64,000 nucleotides of DNA from Candidatus Lariskella endosymbiont of Epinotia ramella (GTDB taxonomy: Bacteria; Pseudomonadota; Alphaproteobacteria; Rickettsiales; Midichloriaceae): positions 1,528,872-1,592,871 of the forward strand of contig NZ_OZ026472.1 of the NCBI RefSeq assembly GCF_964019805.1, given 5' to 3'. Positions 47,146 through 56,855 of this stretch are shown here, piece after piece. The position numbers and the translations under genes were made by a program. Numbering within the stretch: the first letter of the stretch is position 1; the number at the start of each line of letters is the position of its first letter. The notes beneath the pieces were generated by a model. It worked only from the letters and a program-made list of their open reading frames with translations, did no database searches and was not told the origin of the DNA.

Positions 47146-48780
47146 TATTTATTTCATTATTACATAATTTGTTTGTTCATAAATGAACTATCAGTTTATG
47201 AGTAGTTAAGGATGTGCTTTTACACTACTCATTATGCTCGTTTTCTGCACCATATCGAATAAGGATATCAAAATCTCTGCGAGACGAATATGTACATAAA
47301 CAGCTCTTTATAAAAGCGGCAGTAGAGCCATATCAGTGGACAATATAAAGTAAGAAAAGCTTTAAATAATTCACATCACAACATTGTAAACTGGATATTT
47401 TATACTTCATAAATGATTTTAACCATAAAAAGCTAGTGTCATACTTCTCAAGTATTTCAGAACAACAACTAAAATCACTGGCTTTAAGATAAGATCTTTA
47501 AAAAGCAACCATAGTAACAATATTATATGCCAAGAAGCATGTTCTCTATAATCTCCTTTATTATGGCCTTTGCGCGCCCACTTTTTACTAGCAGTGTCAT
47601 ATATTCTGCTCTTGCGGTATTTTCGATGCCATTCCCAGATTTATAATTATTCTACAAACGACCACAGGCTAATTTGCGCCAATTATTACATGCAAATCAA
47701 ATCGATTTAACAGAAATATTTTATTACACCTTGACAACATATCAGTATACCACTAAGGCAATTGTCAAAAACAAGTTTTAGCTTACTCACAACGCTGTAA
47801 ACAAAAATCAGCTATGCTTTTTTGCACATACTTAGTCTTTCAAATTACACTTACCCCTTGTTAATTTCAACCAATCCGCTAAATGCTTTATATATTGAGT
47901 ACCATAAGACCTAGCTCAACACATACACAACCAAAAGCAAAATATATATTGTTTATGCTATAAAGCTCTTTATAAAACCAATTTTGCCTATATCTCATTC
48001 AAGCATTTTTTTAACTGAAACTACTAGAATCAGAACACGTAAAAGTGCTTAAATATACCAACACATAAATCGATATTAAAATGTAAGCAAAGCAACACAC
48101 CGAAGAATCACAACAATTTGCCTGTTCCAATCAGCCGTAACGCCACTATTTATTTCATCCAGCCTAGCACCCTCATAGGACCATATTTAACATGTTCTAA
48201 CGAAATGATATATAAGAATTTTTCTAAATAAATAAATTAGTACTAAAATGCCTCACACTCCAGCCAAGTGAAAATAAAATGATTTGCTAAAATATAGAAA
48301 AAATATTGCTAAATGTTAGAGCTGATTGGAGTCTAACCGTATGTGCTAGATCATGTGACAGATAGCATTTTCGACTTTCTTGCTCCATAGCCTTTGTACT
48401 CAAAGTATGACATTAAATGTAACTTCGAACACACTGCAGAATAGCCGGGAAATTCCGCATTACAGTATAGTTTTACGAAATATTTCATACAAGTACACAT
48501 TGCACGACACTGTCATCCTAAATATCCTGCAGCTACATAAATTTTTGACATGCATATAACTACATCATTTTTGATACAATATGGCGTATGGCGCCGCAGG
48601 AATGGCAGCATGTTTATATATTACTCTAGGAAAAGGCATTATGTGCGCTACAAATTCGATATTTTATAATATTAATCCTGCTTTCCTGGAGAGCAATATA
48701 AAATATCTTCTAACAATTCCTATACAATCGCTAGAATTTCATTATACTATCAGGAATATATTATTATTTGAGATCTTTAT
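47146..48780. other. 1.6-kb region without a supported gene
   Basis: AT-rich DNA upstream of rne. An 81-codon frame at 48581-48826 (MAYGAAGMAACLYITLGKG...) may be the beginning of the disrupted gene that follows, in another frame, but it is unsupported. A short A-like segment (CAAATCAAATCGATTTAACAG) lies near 47690. No tRNA or RNA gene was recognised. Confidence 0.4.
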
Positions 48781-48871
48781 ATGTTATTGTTATACTTACA
48801 GCGTGCTACACATTTGTTATTACTGAATCTTGTGTTAAAGAATATAGCTGATTACATGTTGGGGAATAATA

Positions 48872-49767
48872 GACCTCTTGCATAACCTATTTAAAGCTCA
48901 AAGTTATAGATACCAGCAAGTAAATTAAACCTTAAACCGAATCGTTTTCTTCTGTTCCTATAACGATCAGCGATAATTTTAAATCGTTTGATCATGCCTA
49001 TGACGTTTTCATTTAAAACACGTTCACTAGACAATTGACGATTTTTCTTTTTATCTTTCCTGCTTAGTGGTCGCTTTTTTGTCTTTTTCTTTGGTAACTC
49101 TGAATTATAATGCAACTTATCAATGCCTTGATAACCAGTATCTGTAAGAACTTTAATCTCAGGGTGGATGTGAACTCCGGATTCTTTAAATAACCTGAAA
49201 TCATGACGCTTGCCATTAGAAAAATTAGTGCAAATGATTTCTTTTTTCCTTTTATCCACAATAAGCTGAGTTTTTAGAGTATGTCGCCTCTTTTTTCCCG
49301 AATAAAAGTGCTTCTGTTTTTTTTAGGTCGTTCTATCGGTGTTTCAGTAGCATCAATTAACACAAGTTCGTATTCAGAATCGCTTTTTAGTAATGCTTTA
49401 CGTCCAGGTAGTGAAAATCGTTTATCTTTAATTAGAGTATCTTCAATCCAACGTATATTACGATAACAGGCACTTTCACTTATTCCATAACTGCGGGAAA
49501 TATGAAAATATGTCCTGTATTCACGCAAGTACTCAAGCGTCATGAGTAATCGATCTTCTAAAGCCAATTTATTGGGTTTTCCACCTTGAGACTTTAAAAT
49601 AGCTTCAGCTTCTTTTAATATACTTAGTATAACTTCAAACGTTCCTCGTTTAATGCCAGTAAGCCTGCGAAACTCTTCTGCGTATTCATCTTTGATGTTT
49701 TCAAACTTCATGTTATCCTTGATAAAATCAAGGATTTTAATCAATTTATATGGTTATGCAAGAGGTC
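48872..49767 (-). mobile_element. IS5-family insertion sequence, copy 2 (896 bp)
   Basis: Same ends, length and products as copy 1, in opposite orientation, with TA on both sides. It is inserted in a reading frame (see the pseudogene entry). The lack of visible divergence between copies implies recent movement. Confidence 0.95.
48891..49711 (-). CDS. IS5-family transposase by -1 frameshift (copy 2)
   Basis: Predicted product identical to copy 1. The slippery heptamer A AAA AAC is at 49316-49322 on this strand and the start ATG at 49711. The Shine-Dalgarno hairpin is at 49715-49735. The intact frames suggest the element can still transpose. Confidence 0.92.
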
Positions 49768-50377
49768 TAATGACTTCGCCCATAGAGATCAAAAAGAGCA
49801 CAGAGAGCAGAACGATCTGCTATCTTCCGTGGCAGACGGCGCGGTATCTGGCATTGTATTAGCTGAAGCATTCTTGACTTTCGCCCCTACCAGCGTAGTT
49901 GAAAAAAGTCTTGCAATCGGTATAGCGGGAGCGGGACTTCCTCAAGTTTTAAGTAACAATTCAAGTGATAATGCAACGACAACTATCTCTGCTGCGTTGT
50001 ATATATATGCGATAATCACGGCAAAACATGTGATAAAATATAAGGCAGTAGATATTGCAAGTTACCTAATATCTCCTGGACATCTAATGACTTTTTGTTT
50101 GGGTGGTGCTGCGGCATATGCAGCACACGATGTGTACAACAATACAGCTTTTGATACTATGCGCTTAGCATACAAGGCATCTCAAGGATGTATTAATGTT
50201 GCAGCTTATGAGGTATATGATTTTGGTGAGAAGTGGCCACGTATATCAGGAGCATTAATAGAGGCTTTTGATAGTTTTTTGTCAAACGTAATGTCATACT
50301 TTATACATGAAAAAGTAGAGCATGAAGATATGGTGTTAGATGTATATCCCTGATAAATGAGTAGTTAGTATGTGCGC

Positions 50378-50625
50378 TAAAAGTCTCAGAAGGGGCACAA
50401 AATGATGTTTATAGTATCAAAATGGTGCTTTAAATCCGTAAGAAAATGTTATAAAAGACCAAAAAACCTTACAGATTTTGTGAAAGTAGTGTTTGCTTAG
50501 GCGCATGAGCAATTAATATATCCAAAAATTAGCGTAGAGCCGAGTTCCGTGCTAACTTTTGTATATTTAACTTCTCCACAAACATTGATTTGCTGCGCAA
50601 ATCAATGTTTGGCAGAGGGACTATC
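50378..50625 (+). repeat. Interspersed repeat family A, long form
   Basis: About 250 bp. The first part (AAAAGTCTC...TTTAAATCCGTAAGAAAATG) is shared only with the copy at 59569. The end is a perfect 13-bp hairpin at 50581-50611, AAACATTGATTTG with loop CTGCG and CAAATCAATGTTT. Confidence 0.8.
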
Positions 50626-50634
50626 TGCACATCG

Positions 50635-52185
50635 TTACAGATCATAATGAAGCAACACGTTGCTATCATCATAATGCTCTTGTTCATCAAGAATTGAACG
50701 CGCATTATCTTGCGATTGTGGTTGTGTGTTATACAAAATTGCTTGTTCAATTTGCGCACTGTGATCAGATGTGTAGAACAGATTAATAGTGTCTGTTTGC
50801 TCCTGTGTTGTTTCAACAATGTTAGTGTAACCTTTTTCTATGGCCATACGAAGCGGTGCCTTGCCGTCTTTATCCTTTATTTCTAAAAGCGCCGCAGCTT
50901 TATCATCAGTCGCAGAAACTATTGCTTTAACAACATCAGCATCCTCTTTTGCTACAGCAGTACGAAGCGGCGTATCACCATATTTATTTTGTGTTTTTAA
51001 AAGTTCTATAGCTTGATCACCAGCTACAGCAGTATGAAGCGGCGTATCATCATATTTATTTTGTGTTTTTAAAAGTTCTATAGCTTTATCGCCAGCTGCA
51101 GAAAGCATTGCCTTAACAATCTCAGCATCCCCTTTTGCTACAGCAGTACGAAGCGGCGTATCATCATATTTATTTTGTGTTTTTAAAAGTTCTATAGCTT
51201 GATCACCAGCTGTAGAAAGCATTGCCTTAACAATCTCAGCATTCCCTTTCGCTACAGCAGTACGAAGCGGCGTATAACCATATTTATTTTGTGTTTTTAA
51301 AAGTTCTATAGCTTGATCACCAGCTACAGCAGTATGAAGCGGCGTATCATCATATTTATTTTGTGTTTTTAAAAGTTCTATAGCTTTATCGCCAGCTGCA
51401 GAAAGCATTGCCTTAACAACATCAGCATCCCCTTTTGCTACAGCAGTATGAAGCGGCGTATAACCATATTTACCTTGTGTTTTTAAAATATCGCCAGCTA
51501 CAGAAAGCATTGCCTTAACAACATCAGTATCCCCTTTTGCTGCAGCAATATGAAGCGGCGTATAACCATATTTATCTTGTGTTTTTAAAAGTTCTATAGC
51601 TTTATCGCCAGCTACAGAAAGCATTGCCTTAACAACATCAGCATCCCCTTTTGCTACAGCAATATTAAGCGGCATATAACCATATTTATCTTGTGTTTTT
51701 AAAAGTTCTATAGCTTTATCGCCAGCTACAGCAAGCATTTCTTTTACAATATCAGCGCTGCCTTGCGAAGCAGCCAAATGAAGTGGCGTATAAAGTATGG
51801 CAACACCAGACTGTAATGACGATGTCTGTTGTGTTTGTAATAATTTCATTGAATCTACGCCTTCTGCTGAAAGCATCACCTTAATAATCTCCTGCATGTT
51901 ATCATAAATTGCAAGTTCAAGCGCGGTCAATCCATGCTCATCTCTAATTGATAAAAGCTCTTGAGCTTTATCCTCAGCTGCGGCAAGTATTATTTTAACA
52001 ATATTAGCGTTGTCTTGCGAAGTAGCGATATGAAGTGATGTTTGACCTAATTTCTTTGCATACAATAAGTTTAGCTTATTATCCTGTTGCAATATTTCTT
52101 CTACTAGCGAAATATTACCTTCGTGAATTGCATGATGCAGGTCATCGTGACTTAAATTACCGACGCTTATTTTTGTCTTAGACAT
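50635..52185 (-). CDS. Ankyrin-repeat protein with near-identical internal repeats
   Basis: A 516-residue protein made almost entirely of ankyrin repeats, beginning near residue 10 (HDDLHHAIHEGNISLVEEIL) and running to about 465. The middle consists of near-identical 38-residue units of the form KYGYTPLHTAVAKGDADVV, KAMLSAAGDKAIELLKTQ. Two units (KYDDTPLHTAVAGDQAIELL) are shortened by 14 residues. The C-terminal 50 residues are acidic and polar with no repeat. There is no signal peptide. GGAG stands nine bases before the ATG. Ankyrin proteins of intracellular bacteria are frequent type IV or type I effectors that bind host proteins; that role is inferred here. Confidence 0.93.
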   Translation of the reverse strand: MSKTKISVGNLSHDDLHHAIHEGNISLVEEILQQDNKLNLLYAKKLGQTSLHIATSQDNANIVKIILAAAEDKAQELLSIRDEHGLTALELAIYDNMQEIIKVMLSAEGVDSMKLLQTQQTSSLQSGVAILYTPLHLAASQGSADIVKEMLAVAGDKAIELLKTQDKYGYMPLNIAVAKGDADVVKAMLSVAGDKAIELLKTQDKYGYTPLHIAAAKGDTDVVKAMLSVAGDILKTQGKYGYTPLHTAVAKGDADVVKAMLSAAGDKAIELLKTQNKYDDTPLHTAVAGDQAIELLKTQNKYGYTPLRTAVAKGNAEIVKAMLSTAGDQAIELLKTQNKYDDTPLRTAVAKGDAEIVKAMLSAAGDKAIELLKTQNKYDDTPLHTAVAGDQAIELLKTQNKYGDTPLRTAVAKEDADVVKAIVSATDDKAAALLEIKDKDGKAPLRMAIEKGYTNIVETTQEQTDTINLFYTSDHSAQIEQAILYNTQPQSQDNARSILDEQEHYDDSNVLLHYDL

Positions 52186-52780
52186 ATATGTAACTCCATC
52201 AAGAATTGAAAGACGTACTTTAAGATATGCTTTTAAGTTGCATATACGTTACATAAATTCAACATATGTAACGCATTATTAGTTGTGCGCGATAAGGCAG
52301 CAAATATATCGAGTAACGTGCAGTTTAACATTCGTATCTTAAGCGTGCAATGAGAAAATATCTTATCTATTCAGCTATTTGCAAAGTAATTTTAGTATTC
52401 TAGCATGTTATCATGTGATATAAGAAATTTGGCTGAACTTATGTTTAATATAAGAAAATGTTCTATTAGCGAATGTAAATTTAAAGAATTAATTGAGCCA
52501 GCCGTTCATATTAAGATGGCAAGAAAAAATGGGAGGGCAGTATTATGGCACCGTTAACAGTACCATCTACTAGAAGTAGAATTTTTAGCAGATATATTTA
52601 ATTGCATAGACCACTGTTTGCATCTAAACTCAAAAATCATTATTGACGATTTAGATAGGCTTGATACAAAATTTAGCATATCTGTTTTTTGCAATTTTTT
52701 CTGCTAGACTTTCGGCGTACCAGCTAATCTTGAAAGAACGTAACAGTCTCATCATATAAAAGTACTTTAGTTTGCGAGTT
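52186..52780. other. 595-bp gap upstream of the ankyrin gene
   Basis: Holds a 38-codon frame starting at 52441 (MFNIRKCSISECKFKEL...) that is too short to judge and may be a remnant. A family A end (TCTGCTAGACTTTCGGCG) is at about 52690-52740. No other gene is recognised. Confidence 0.4.
52690..52740 (-). repeat. Interspersed repeat family A, terminal fragment
   Basis: TTTGCAATTTTTTCTGCTAG followed by ACTTTCGGCG matches the outer end of the A copy at 26036. Confidence 0.5.
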
Positions 52781-53578
52781 CTACATTTTGTGTTTCAAAA
52801 GTAGATTCTTCCAAATTATATATCCACCTATAATAAACATTGGAAATGTAACTAGCTGCCCCATAGTAAAGTTTTCTAGTATGAATCCTATGTGAGAGTC
52901 TGGCTCTCTATAATTTTCCACTATACTTCTCGCTAAAGCATATAATATTAAAAAAATTCCAGATGTTAAACCACTCCTATCTCTGATAGCTTTATAAGAA
53001 AAGCAAAGGTTTAACAGGAAAAACAATACCACTCCTTCCAAAAGCGCTTCGTATATCTGGCTAGGGTGTCTTGGAGCTCCGCTAGTTCCTGGAAAAACTA
53101 CCGCCCATGGAACATCCGAGATTCGGCCATATAACTCCGCGTTGATAAAATTTGCTATACGACCAAAAAAAAGACCAATTGGTGCAGTGCAAGCTATCAA
53201 ATCCGTTATATGAAAAAAATTTAGTTTATGTATTTTGGAAATTATATAAAGTGCAATAATGATTCCGATAAGACCACCATGAAATGACATACCGCCATCC
53301 CACGTTTTTAATATATTAATTGGATTTTCCACTATAATAGTTGGCATATATATTATAACATAACCAACCCTGCCTCCTATTATAACACCCAGTACACAAT
53401 ACGTAGCTAAGCTATCAAGAACACTCGTAGTTAAATCTTCGTAATTATATTTGCGGCTTAGCATTTTTACAAAATAATATCCGATTATAAAACTAATCAT
53501 GTATGCAAAGCCGTACCACCTTATCTCCAGCGGACCAACTGTAAACATTATAGGATCTATATTTGGAAAGAGAAGCAT
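52781..53578 (-). CDS. lgt: Prolipoprotein diacylglyceryl transferase
   Basis: Transfers diacylglycerol from phosphatidylglycerol to the lipobox cysteine, the first step of lipoprotein maturation (inner membrane). The start MLLFPNIDPIMFTVGPLEIRW is standard for Lgt; the frame continues to 53632, but those 18 codons are not family-like, so ATG 53578 is used (265 residues). Key motifs are GGRVGYV, MSFHGGLIG (the essential His at about residue 100) and FFGRIANFINAELYGR (family signature). Seven hydrophobic helices are present. Confidence 0.95.
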   Translation of the reverse strand: MLLFPNIDPIMFTVGPLEIRWYGFAYMISFIIGYYFVKMLSRKYNYEDLTTSVLDSLATYCVLGVIIGGRVGYVIIYMPTIIVENPINILKTWDGGMSFHGGLIGIIIALYIISKIHKLNFFHITDLIACTAPIGLFFGRIANFINAELYGRISDVPWAVVFPGTSGAPRHPSQIYEALLEGVVLFFLLNLCFSYKAIRDRSGLTSGIFLILYALARSIVENYREPDSHIGFILENFTMGQLVTFPMFIIGGYIIWKNLLLKHKM

Positions 53579-53674
53579 ATATAACAAAATCTGTTTATTA
53601 TAACGCAATATTCTACTGGTCGATAGATGCATCCTAAATAAGTATATTTATAGGTTACTATACTTAGTTATATT

Positions 53675-53785
53675 TCACAAAACTGCGTCGTTAACACGCT
53701 TCTTATCTATTCTGTATATATCACACCAATTCTTCATTCATAAAGCTCTTTTTGAAGCCCCACTTCATATATAGCACCGTTAACA
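53675..53785 (+). repeat. Interspersed repeat family C, copy
   Basis: AACACGCTTCTTATCTATTC, then CCAATTCTTCATTCATAAAG and CTCTTTTTGAAGCCCCAC. It precedes a B copy. Confidence 0.6.
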
Positions 53786-53789
53786 AAAT

Positions 53790-53930
53790 CATTGCGTAAG
53801 CCTTTTTTGCTTCACTTTCCATATTACTTCGTTAATTTCTTTACAAATTGTAAAAGTATATTACACGCAGGAATTAACTTGTACTCTAAAAAATCAGGCT
53901 CAAAAACCTTTACATAAGTACTTAGTTAAT
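53790..53930 (-). repeat. Interspersed repeat family B, reverse copy
   Basis: AAGCCTTTTTTGCTTCAC ... TTCGTTAATTTCTTTAC ... GGAATTAACTTGTACTC ... CATAAGTACTTAG. Confidence 0.7.
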
Positions 53931-53989
53931 AGTGCAATACATAATAAATATAAGCTATTCATTGATCAGAAGTATATCTCTCTCTAATA

Positions 53990-54135
53990 CATGAAGAGTT
54001 GATATTGAACTTGTGCACATATGAAGTTAGATCTCAAAAAGAGCTAAGAAGAACTAAGGAAGCACGTGTATAATCATCAATATATAATGAGCGATCTTTC
54101 ACGCGTCAATTTTGAAAAGTGTGACGAGTATACGT
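53990..54135 (-). repeat. Interspersed repeat family C, reverse copy
   Basis: ATGAAGAGTTGATATTGAAC, then AAAAAGAGCTAAGAAGAAC and ATTTTGAAAAGTGTGACGAG. It is a nearly complete C copy, about 70 bp downstream of the thiD stop. Confidence 0.7.
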
Positions 54136-54206
54136 ATAGTATTTATTTTAATATGATAAGAGCATAGTAAAGATATCATACTCAATGCTATTTTATTTAA
54201 AAACAC

Positions 54207-55091
54207 TCATCCTCTTCTAAATTTTTCTATATTCTTTGTATATATTGAACTTACATTATTATCTATTTGGCTTTTATTATCGCTATATATTTTGTGTATA
54301 GTAGGCCAAATATGATAAAAATGATGAACTGGACCGTTTCCCTTGCCAATTTTATATTCTGCAGAAGCTTCTATAGCTTCCGAGAGATATTTCTTGGCTA
54401 CTCTACATGCTTCTTGTACTGGAAACCCCAAAGATAAACAAGCACAAATTGCAGATGAGAGCGTACATCCTGCTCCGTGTATATTGTTAGATTTTACTCT
54501 TACTCCTGTTAACCAAGTTTTATTTCCACTTCTTTCCAATAGTAGATCACTAGAATCATCACTATCTAAACGCCCTCCTTTCAGAAGCACCGCCTGTGGT
54601 CCAAGCATCAAAACATCTCTTGCAATAGATTCCATATCATCAACTCTTTCTGCAAGCACGTATGCTTCCTGAAGATTTGGAGTAACTACTGTTACAAGCG
54701 GTATTAACTTACGCTTCATTATATCTATAGCTGTGTCTCTAAGCAAGGTATCTCCACTTCTTGCAACCATTACAGGGTCGAGGACTATAGGAATATTTTT
54801 TGCAAATTGTTTTAAAAACTCAGTCACTATTTCAATTACTTCCGATGAGAATAACATACCTATCTTAATGCTGTCTGGGATGATATCTTCAAATAGTACT
54901 TCAAGCTGTGCAGATATACTTTGTGGTGGAATACTAAAGCAAGTATTCACACCACATGTATTTTGTATAGGCATAGCTGTGAGAATACTCATTCCGTAAC
55001 AACCAAATGCAGCAAAGGTTTTGAGATCTGCTTGAATCCCCGCTCCTCCAGAACAATCAAATCCGGCAATTGATAAACATTTGTACTTCAT
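54207..55091 (-). CDS. thiD: Hydroxymethylpyrimidine / phosphomethylpyrimidine kinase
   Basis: ThiD phosphorylates HMP to HMP-P and HMP-PP for thiamine synthesis or salvage. It is a ribokinase-fold protein with SIAGFDCSGGAGIQADLKTF (residues 7-26), IKIGMLF, IVLDPVMVARSG, TPNLQEA and the anion-hole/catalytic motif NIHGAGCTLSSAICACL (about 203-219). Length 294 includes a roughly 30-residue hydrophilic tail beyond the usual fold. It is the last gene of the thiE-thiM-thiL-thiD operon, overlapping thiL by 4 bp. Confidence 0.95.
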   Translation of the reverse strand: MKYKCLSIAGFDCSGGAGIQADLKTFAAFGCYGMSILTAMPIQNTCGVNTCFSIPPQSISAQLEVLFEDIIPDSIKIGMLFSSEVIEIVTEFLKQFAKNIPIVLDPVMVARSGDTLLRDTAIDIMKRKLIPLVTVVTPNLQEAYVLAERVDDMESIARDVLMLGPQAVLLKGGRLDSDDSSDLLLERSGNKTWLTGVRVKSNNIHGAGCTLSSAICACLSLGFPVQEACRVAKKYLSEAIEASAEYKIGKGNGPVHHFYHIWPTIHKIYSDNKSQIDNNVSSIYTKNIEKFRRG

Positions 55092-56050
55092 ACTATTTCC
55101 CCAAAGTGGTAAAAAGGCTGTAATTGAAGTGATCTACTAACATTTTTGTGTATAAATTTTACACAATTATCTTTTATAATTTCCCCTATGATTATAGGAG
55201 TATAGCCAAAACTTAAACAAAATTTTTGCGCCATTTCTTTATATTCAGAGGCAGATACGGTAAATAATAGACCATAATCTTCTCCACCTATTAGTTGAGT
55301 TTTAGTACATTCCATTCCTAAGCTCTTACAAGCAGCCTTAAACTCCTTTTCATAATGCAATTTATCCAAATCTATTTGTGCTCCAACACCTGAACTTTTG
55401 CATAGCTTGTTTAAATCAAGGTATAAACCATCTGATATATCCATCATACTTGTTATGTGTTGCATCTGTCCTAAAAACTTTCCTTCTGCAACACGAGCAA
55501 TTGGTCTTAAGAATGCCTCTTTAAAATTGTCAAAACCTGGCTCATGTTTTTCAAGATAATGTAATCCTATATGTGCATATCCTAAATTTCCAATAACGCA
55601 TATAACATCACCTATTTTTGCTGTGCTGCGAAGTTTAATATTAGATTCTGGAGCTTTACCAATTAACGTAACACTAATAGACATTCTCTCAGCAGATCTT
55701 GTCGTATCTCCACCGATTAAAATAACGTTTGAAGCTTTGCATGCTTTTGCAAATCCTATTATGAATGTATCTGCGTATAGTGCATAGTGTACAGGAAGAG
55801 CTATTCCAAGCATAGCATACATTGGAGATGCTCCCATTGCTGCTATGTCGCTTAAATTAACGTGCAATGCTTTATGACCTACGTTTGCTGCATCGTGATA
55901 TCTAATCCTGAAATGAACATCTTCTATGAATAAATCTTTAGTAATGACATAACTTTCATTTTCTGAAAATTGTATTACTGCCGCATCGTCTCCAATATAA
56001 TCTGGAAACTCATTTTTGAAAAATTTTATTATACTAGCTTCGCTCAACAT
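55088..56050 (-). CDS. thiL: Thiamine-monophosphate kinase
   Basis: ThiL makes the active cofactor thiamine diphosphate from thiamine phosphate with ATP. It belongs to the AIR-synthase/ThiL/SelD superfamily: DYIGDDAAVI (17-26), ITKDLFIEDVHF (35-46), the HVNLSDIAAMGASPMYAML stretch (about 63-81), GGDTTRSAERMSISVTLIG, and SMMDISDGLYLDL. Length 320. It overlaps thiM upstream by 17 bp and thiD downstream by 4 bp. Confidence 0.95.
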   Translation of the reverse strand: MLSEASIIKFFKNEFPDYIGDDAAVIQFSENESYVITKDLFIEDVHFRIRYHDAANVGHKALHVNLSDIAAMGASPMYAMLGIALPVHYALYADTFIIGFAKACKASNVILIGGDTTRSAERMSISVTLIGKAPESNIKLRSTAKIGDVICVIGNLGYAHIGLHYLEKHEPGFDNFKEAFLRPIARVAEGKFLGQMQHITSMMDISDGLYLDLNKLCKSSGVGAQIDLDKLHYEKEFKAACKSLGMECTKTQLIGGEDYGLLFTVSASEYKEMAQKFCLSFGYTPIIIGEIIKDNCVKFIHKNVSRSLQLQPFYHFGEIV

Positions 56051-56855
56051 AAAATCGCCTCATATCTTCAAAATCTCCGCCGTATATTTCATCTATAAAA
56101 TGTGTTTTAAAAATTCCTGGCTTTTGTGACTTGACATACGCTAAATTTGCGCAAAGCCCAAAGTATAACATTGCAATCTTAGTTGCTTCGAATCGATCTT
56201 CTATAACTGTCTTAAATGCGGCTATGACAGCTGTCACTGCACAACCCATGCCTGTTATGAGTTGCATTATATCTTCTCCTGATACTATAAGTTCAGACCT
56301 TGTTTCATCTATAATAAAATCTTCTTTTCCACTGATAGCAACACAGCACTTAAGAGAAGTTACAAGATGCTTTGCTATATCAGTCGCATCGGAAACCTGA
56401 TGGACTGAATCTACTCCAAGTATTTTTTTATTTTGTTGATCGTCCTGATTAGAGTTGTCTTTTATACCATGAAATAATGCTATTATCTCACTGGCGTTCC
56501 CACGAATTATATCAGAGTATTTCGCAAACTTTACTGCGTTTTTAGTTCTAACTAAACTTGCTCCCGCTCCTACTGGATCCAGCACTAGTGGCTTATTATA
56601 ATCTTTACTTGCTTCTGCAGCAACATCTGCCATCTTTATGAAATCTTGATTTAAAGTTCCAATGTTAATGTTAATTGCGCTGCTGATTTTTACTAATTCC
56701 ACAATCTCGCCACTATCACACGACATTATTGGCGATGCTCCAAGTGCTAGCAGTGAATTTGCGACAAAATCTACTGATACATAATTTGTAAGACATAAAA
56801 TCAATGGTTTTCTTTTCTTAATTTGCTCTACTGCATTCTTAACTTTTTCTAACAT
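56034..56855 (-). CDS. thiM: Hydroxyethylthiazole kinase
   Basis: ThiM phosphorylates the thiazole moiety (THZ), a pure salvage reaction. Family motifs are visible: ILCLTNYVSVDFVANSLLAL (19-38), GASPIMS, NINIGTLNQDF, LVLDPVGAGASLVRT (about 95-109) and the catalytic TGMGCAVTAVIAAF near 200. Length 273. It overlaps thiE by 7 bp and thiL by 17 bp. Its presence shows that thiazole is taken up or recycled. Confidence 0.95.
   Translation of the reverse strand: MLEKVKNAVEQIKKRKPLILCLTNYVSVDFVANSLLALGASPIMSCDSGEIVELVKISSAININIGTLNQDFIKMADVAAEASKDYNKPLVLDPVGAGASLVRTKNAVKFAKYSDIIRGNASEIIALFHGIKDNSNQDDQQNKKILGVDSVHQVSDATDIAKHLVTSLKCCVAISGKEDFIIDETRSELIVSGEDIMQLITGMGCAVTAVIAAFKTVIEDRFEATKIAMLYFGLCANLAYVKSQKPGIFKTHFIDEIYGGDFEDMRRFYVERS

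Larger units (their letters stand above)
48781..50353 (+). pseudogene. Gene for an unknown hydrophobic protein, split by IS copy 2
   Basis: Removing the 896-bp IS and one TA joins 48781-48871 to 49770-50353 in a single frame of 224 codons plus stop. The junction reads LGN-NND-FAHRDQKEHREQ. The protein would start MLLLYLQRATHLLLLNLVLK and continue into SSVADGAVSGIVLAEAFLTF, with several hydrophobic stretches, and end HEDMVLDVYP. The downstream 174-codon piece alone could start at GTG 49829. The 81-codon frame at 48581 overlaps the front in another frame, so a second lesion is possible. The family is not recognised. Confidence 0.55.

Noticed and set aside
50635..52185. Tandem repeats read as a CRISPR array
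   Set aside because: Repeats are 114-bp coding units of an ankyrin protein without unique spacers.
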